DNA of 64,000 bases from Styela clava (Eukaryota > Chordata > Ascidiacea > Stolidobranchia > Styelidae). Below the pieces are notes generated by a model. That model had not been told where the DNA came from and ran no database searches. It worked only from the letters and a program-made list of their open reading frames with translations. The stretch is from the NCBI RefSeq assembly GCF_964204865.1, contig NC_135255.1, positions 3,472,001 to 3,536,000 of the forward strand. The letters run 5' to 3'. This document shows, piece by piece, positions 61,766-64,000 of the stretch (position 1 is its first letter; each line of letters opens with the position of its first letter). Made by a program: the position numbers and the translations under genes.

Positions 61766-64000
61766 TCATTCGAGTTCAAAAACCAGTTCTAATCCACTAT
61801 TCTTCATTTTTTCTTCATACATTTCATCAAAAGCAATATTTTGATTCAACGTAAAATAATTCTTCCAGTCTCCCACTTCTCCTTTCCTCATGAATTTATA
61901 ATTATCAAAATCCCATCCATATTTTGCCGTGTGAGTATAATTTGTCGCAGTGTTGTTTTTCATATTGGTGAAAGAACAGTGGTTTGCTATCGAACCAATC
62001 TGTTCATCCGTCAAATCTACCGAGAGGAACTTTGATACTGAATCGACTTCTCCTCTTAAATCATTTTTCATTCTTTCGAAAGTTGTAAAATGAATACGTT
62101 TATCTTTTTGTGATTCCTGAAAACATAAAAAGAGTCTTAGCATAAGAAAAAAAGGGAAATCTTTTCTAAATTCAGCCATAAGCAATGGTGATAATTTGAC
62201 CCCCAATACAAAACTGCAAACGTAGGTCCCATGTCTCCCGTGTCAGAGAGATCTTTTCTATTGATATAGAAAATTCAAATGCGTTTCGTTTTTATCTTTA
62301 TAAAATATACGATTAGCTTCCATGAGTGTTTCAGGAAATAGGTGTTGAAAAGTTTCTAAACTATGAAGGATTGGCACCGTCCATCCGAATTCCTACACCC
62401 TCTTCAATATTAGGGTCTCGATTCAAGTGCCCTGAGTCTGGAACGCGAAGTATAGGACCGACGGTTTCATAGTGAAAAAAAACGTTTAAACTATTAGATA
62501 AATTATACGAATTTATACTTCCCTCATTTTTCAAGTACCATACCTTCCAAAATTTCAAGGTGTGCGAAAACCAACTTCCCCAGGCTACTTTTCCGGAACA
62601 GAATTTAGCCAGAAAGTTATTCCAAGTTCCTGGTTCTTCCATTGTTACATTCAAATGATGAAAGAAATAATAAGACACACACACATCTTTTGGATTCCTT
62701 GCAACATATATAATTTTACACCCTTTTCCAGACTCTTTGAAAATATCTTCGGGTAATAGCTCGTACGAAAGATGCGTCTTCATTATCCTTCAGTAGGGGA
62801 TATATTAATAATTTTATGTTATGATTTATCGTTGAATTTTCTATATGAATTCAAGTATTTATAACAAAGAGGCACCTCCAATAATACTCAATATTTGTAA
62901 ATTGGTCGGATATAAGAACTCGAAAACTCAAAAAAGTAGTAACTGTATCTATAGTATTTCGAAAGAAAAACATGCTGCGGATTGAATAATTTACTTTCGA
63001 ATTTTAGTTTTTAAGCTCAACTCAAGAGCGTTTTATGATATAGTACGTTTAGAATAGACTGTACGGCTTTATTCCCCAAATTTGTTCACGGTTTTGCCAA
63101 ATCAGTACCATATTTTTACAGTTATTTCTAACGCAATACTGAATATTATTTTATCATGTATGATAATGCGAATGAAGGTCCCACCTTTGTTTGCCCAGTG
63201 GCCAATTTTCTAATGATTGTAGTCCCTTTGAATCGGAATCCACGTCAAATAAATCAAGAAATGCACTTCTTCCGGTAACTGTTTCACTTTTAGCAGCTTT
63301 TATATCTGCGTTGTTGCATATGAGCCAAACTATTTCTTGCATCCATGTTGTACCTAAACAACACTGAGCTCAAAAAGTTATACGAAATAATTTCTCAACT
63401 GTAAATACTATCATGAAAGGCATTTAGAGTGATGTCCGTGGGAACAATTTGAATTTAAATTTATTTAAGTTTAAATTTTTCAGGTTATTCCCAACTTGCT
63501 AACTTTGTAAAATATATGTATATAATAGTCATTGTATCACTCCTAAAGTTTGTTTCTTAACTATCACCATTTATAATTTTCGCTTCACCTGTTTGAAGGA
63601 ATGAATGTAAAAATTGAATAATTATTAATAGATAAAACATTACAAGGTCATTGGCAGAAATTGTAATACCAACGAACACATGTTTGAATATTAATAACAA
63701 TTTGAGCTTGATTTCTTGAGCATTAAATGACAACCGATAACCGATTATGACCCTGACGTGATGCTATACGTGCTCGTCCATGATAAGTTAAGTTCAGCCT
63801 ACCTGCTTTTGGATATGTCACCACGAAAATGTCGTCCTCTCTGATTTTTAGTTTTAATATAGGTTCCAGAAGATGTGCAAAACCTTGACTCTCTGCAACA
63901 AACTTGAAGCCATTTGATGCTACAACTTCTACAGTCGGTGATCTGATTTTTTTGTTTAGTCCGGTTTTTATCATCAGGGCCATTAACCCTGATTTCATAG
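61766..64000 (-). CDS. SULT-type sulfotransferase, gene 4 (partial at window edge)
   Basis: Exons in coding order are 63803 to the right edge (exon 2), 63185-63353, 62544-62787 and 61766-62116. Exon 1 with the expected signal anchor lies beyond the window. Exon 2 begins at or just outside 64000 with MKSGLMALMIKTGLNKK and ends YPKAG. Exon 3 starts TTWMQEIVWLICNNAD. Exon 4 keeps the catalytic histidine but has KTHLS where genes 2 and 3 have KTHLP, and keeps YVARNPKDVCVSYYFFHH. Exon 5 ends with RKGEVGDWKNYF and a normal C-terminus. Exons 4-5 and intron 4 are very close to gene 3. No lesion is visible in the part present. Confidence 0.9.
62361..62480 (-). other. Coding-like segment inside intron 4 of gene 4
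   Basis: Counterpart of 57198-57323, reading ETVGPILRVPDSGHLNRDPN and ending in TAG. Here the frame is also open straight through from exon 4, so unspliced reading would give an alternative C-terminus. In gene 3 stops block that reading. Confidence 0.5.

Noticed and set aside
62361-62783. 140-residue frame as one continuous exon of sulfotransferase gene 4
   Set aside because: The part beyond 62544 is intron by comparison with genes 1-3 (conserved GT donor after FWK); only the distal coding-like segment is reported separately.
1-64000. Bacterial or phage operons, CRISPR arrays, tRNA or rRNA genes
   Set aside because: The introns, transposon types and gene families are those of an animal; no spacer-repeat array, tRNA cloverleaf or rRNA segment was recognised.

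Overview
The window is nuclear DNA of an animal, not of a microbe. It is AT-rich, mostly non-coding and full of transposon debris. It carries two gene families: spermine-synthase paralogues without introns, and sulfotransferase genes split into five exons with GT/AG introns in matching phases. The genes suggest an invertebrate. An ascidian-like tunicate is plausible, but this is a guess that needs a database search.

Layout. 1-13.9 kb has no gene. It holds four copies of a dispersed repeat, two of them containing or abutting hAT-like elements, a 2.3-kb tandem duplication (7293-9580 and 9591-12205), and foldback elements. 13.9-45 kb is a cluster of seven spermine-synthase-like (aminopropyltransferase) loci. 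Two look intact (21450-22562 and 43077-44222, both minus strand). One is full length apart from a single in-frame stop (28196-29305). Four are broken (14998-16052, 19798-20532, 35466-36087, 38835-39920). The flanks of these loci are also duplicated. They fit an ancestral pair of genes, called here type A and type B, copied several times, and near 29.75 kb a type B gene appears to have been lost while its two flanks remain. Non-LTR retrotransposon remnants, a 1.7-kb TTAA-flanked element with long inverted repeats (16735-18429) and several hAT-type MITEs lie between the loci.

46-64 kb is a tandem array of four SULT-type sulfotransferase genes, all on the minus strand; the fourth runs off the right edge. 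Three can be assembled completely (353, 355 and 355 residues). Each starts with a small exon encoding a hydrophobic segment that should act as a signal anchor, placed in front of a complete cytosolic-type sulfotransferase with PAPS-binding loops and the catalytic histidine. SULT families are normally soluble, so a membrane-anchored subfamily is the most notable biology in the window.

How the genes may work together is not shown by the sequence. One family would add aminopropyl groups to polyamines and the other would add sulfate to alcohols or amines, so the locus could in principle serve one small-molecule pathway, but it may simply be two adjacent tandem expansions. No tRNA, rRNA or CRISPR array was recognised.
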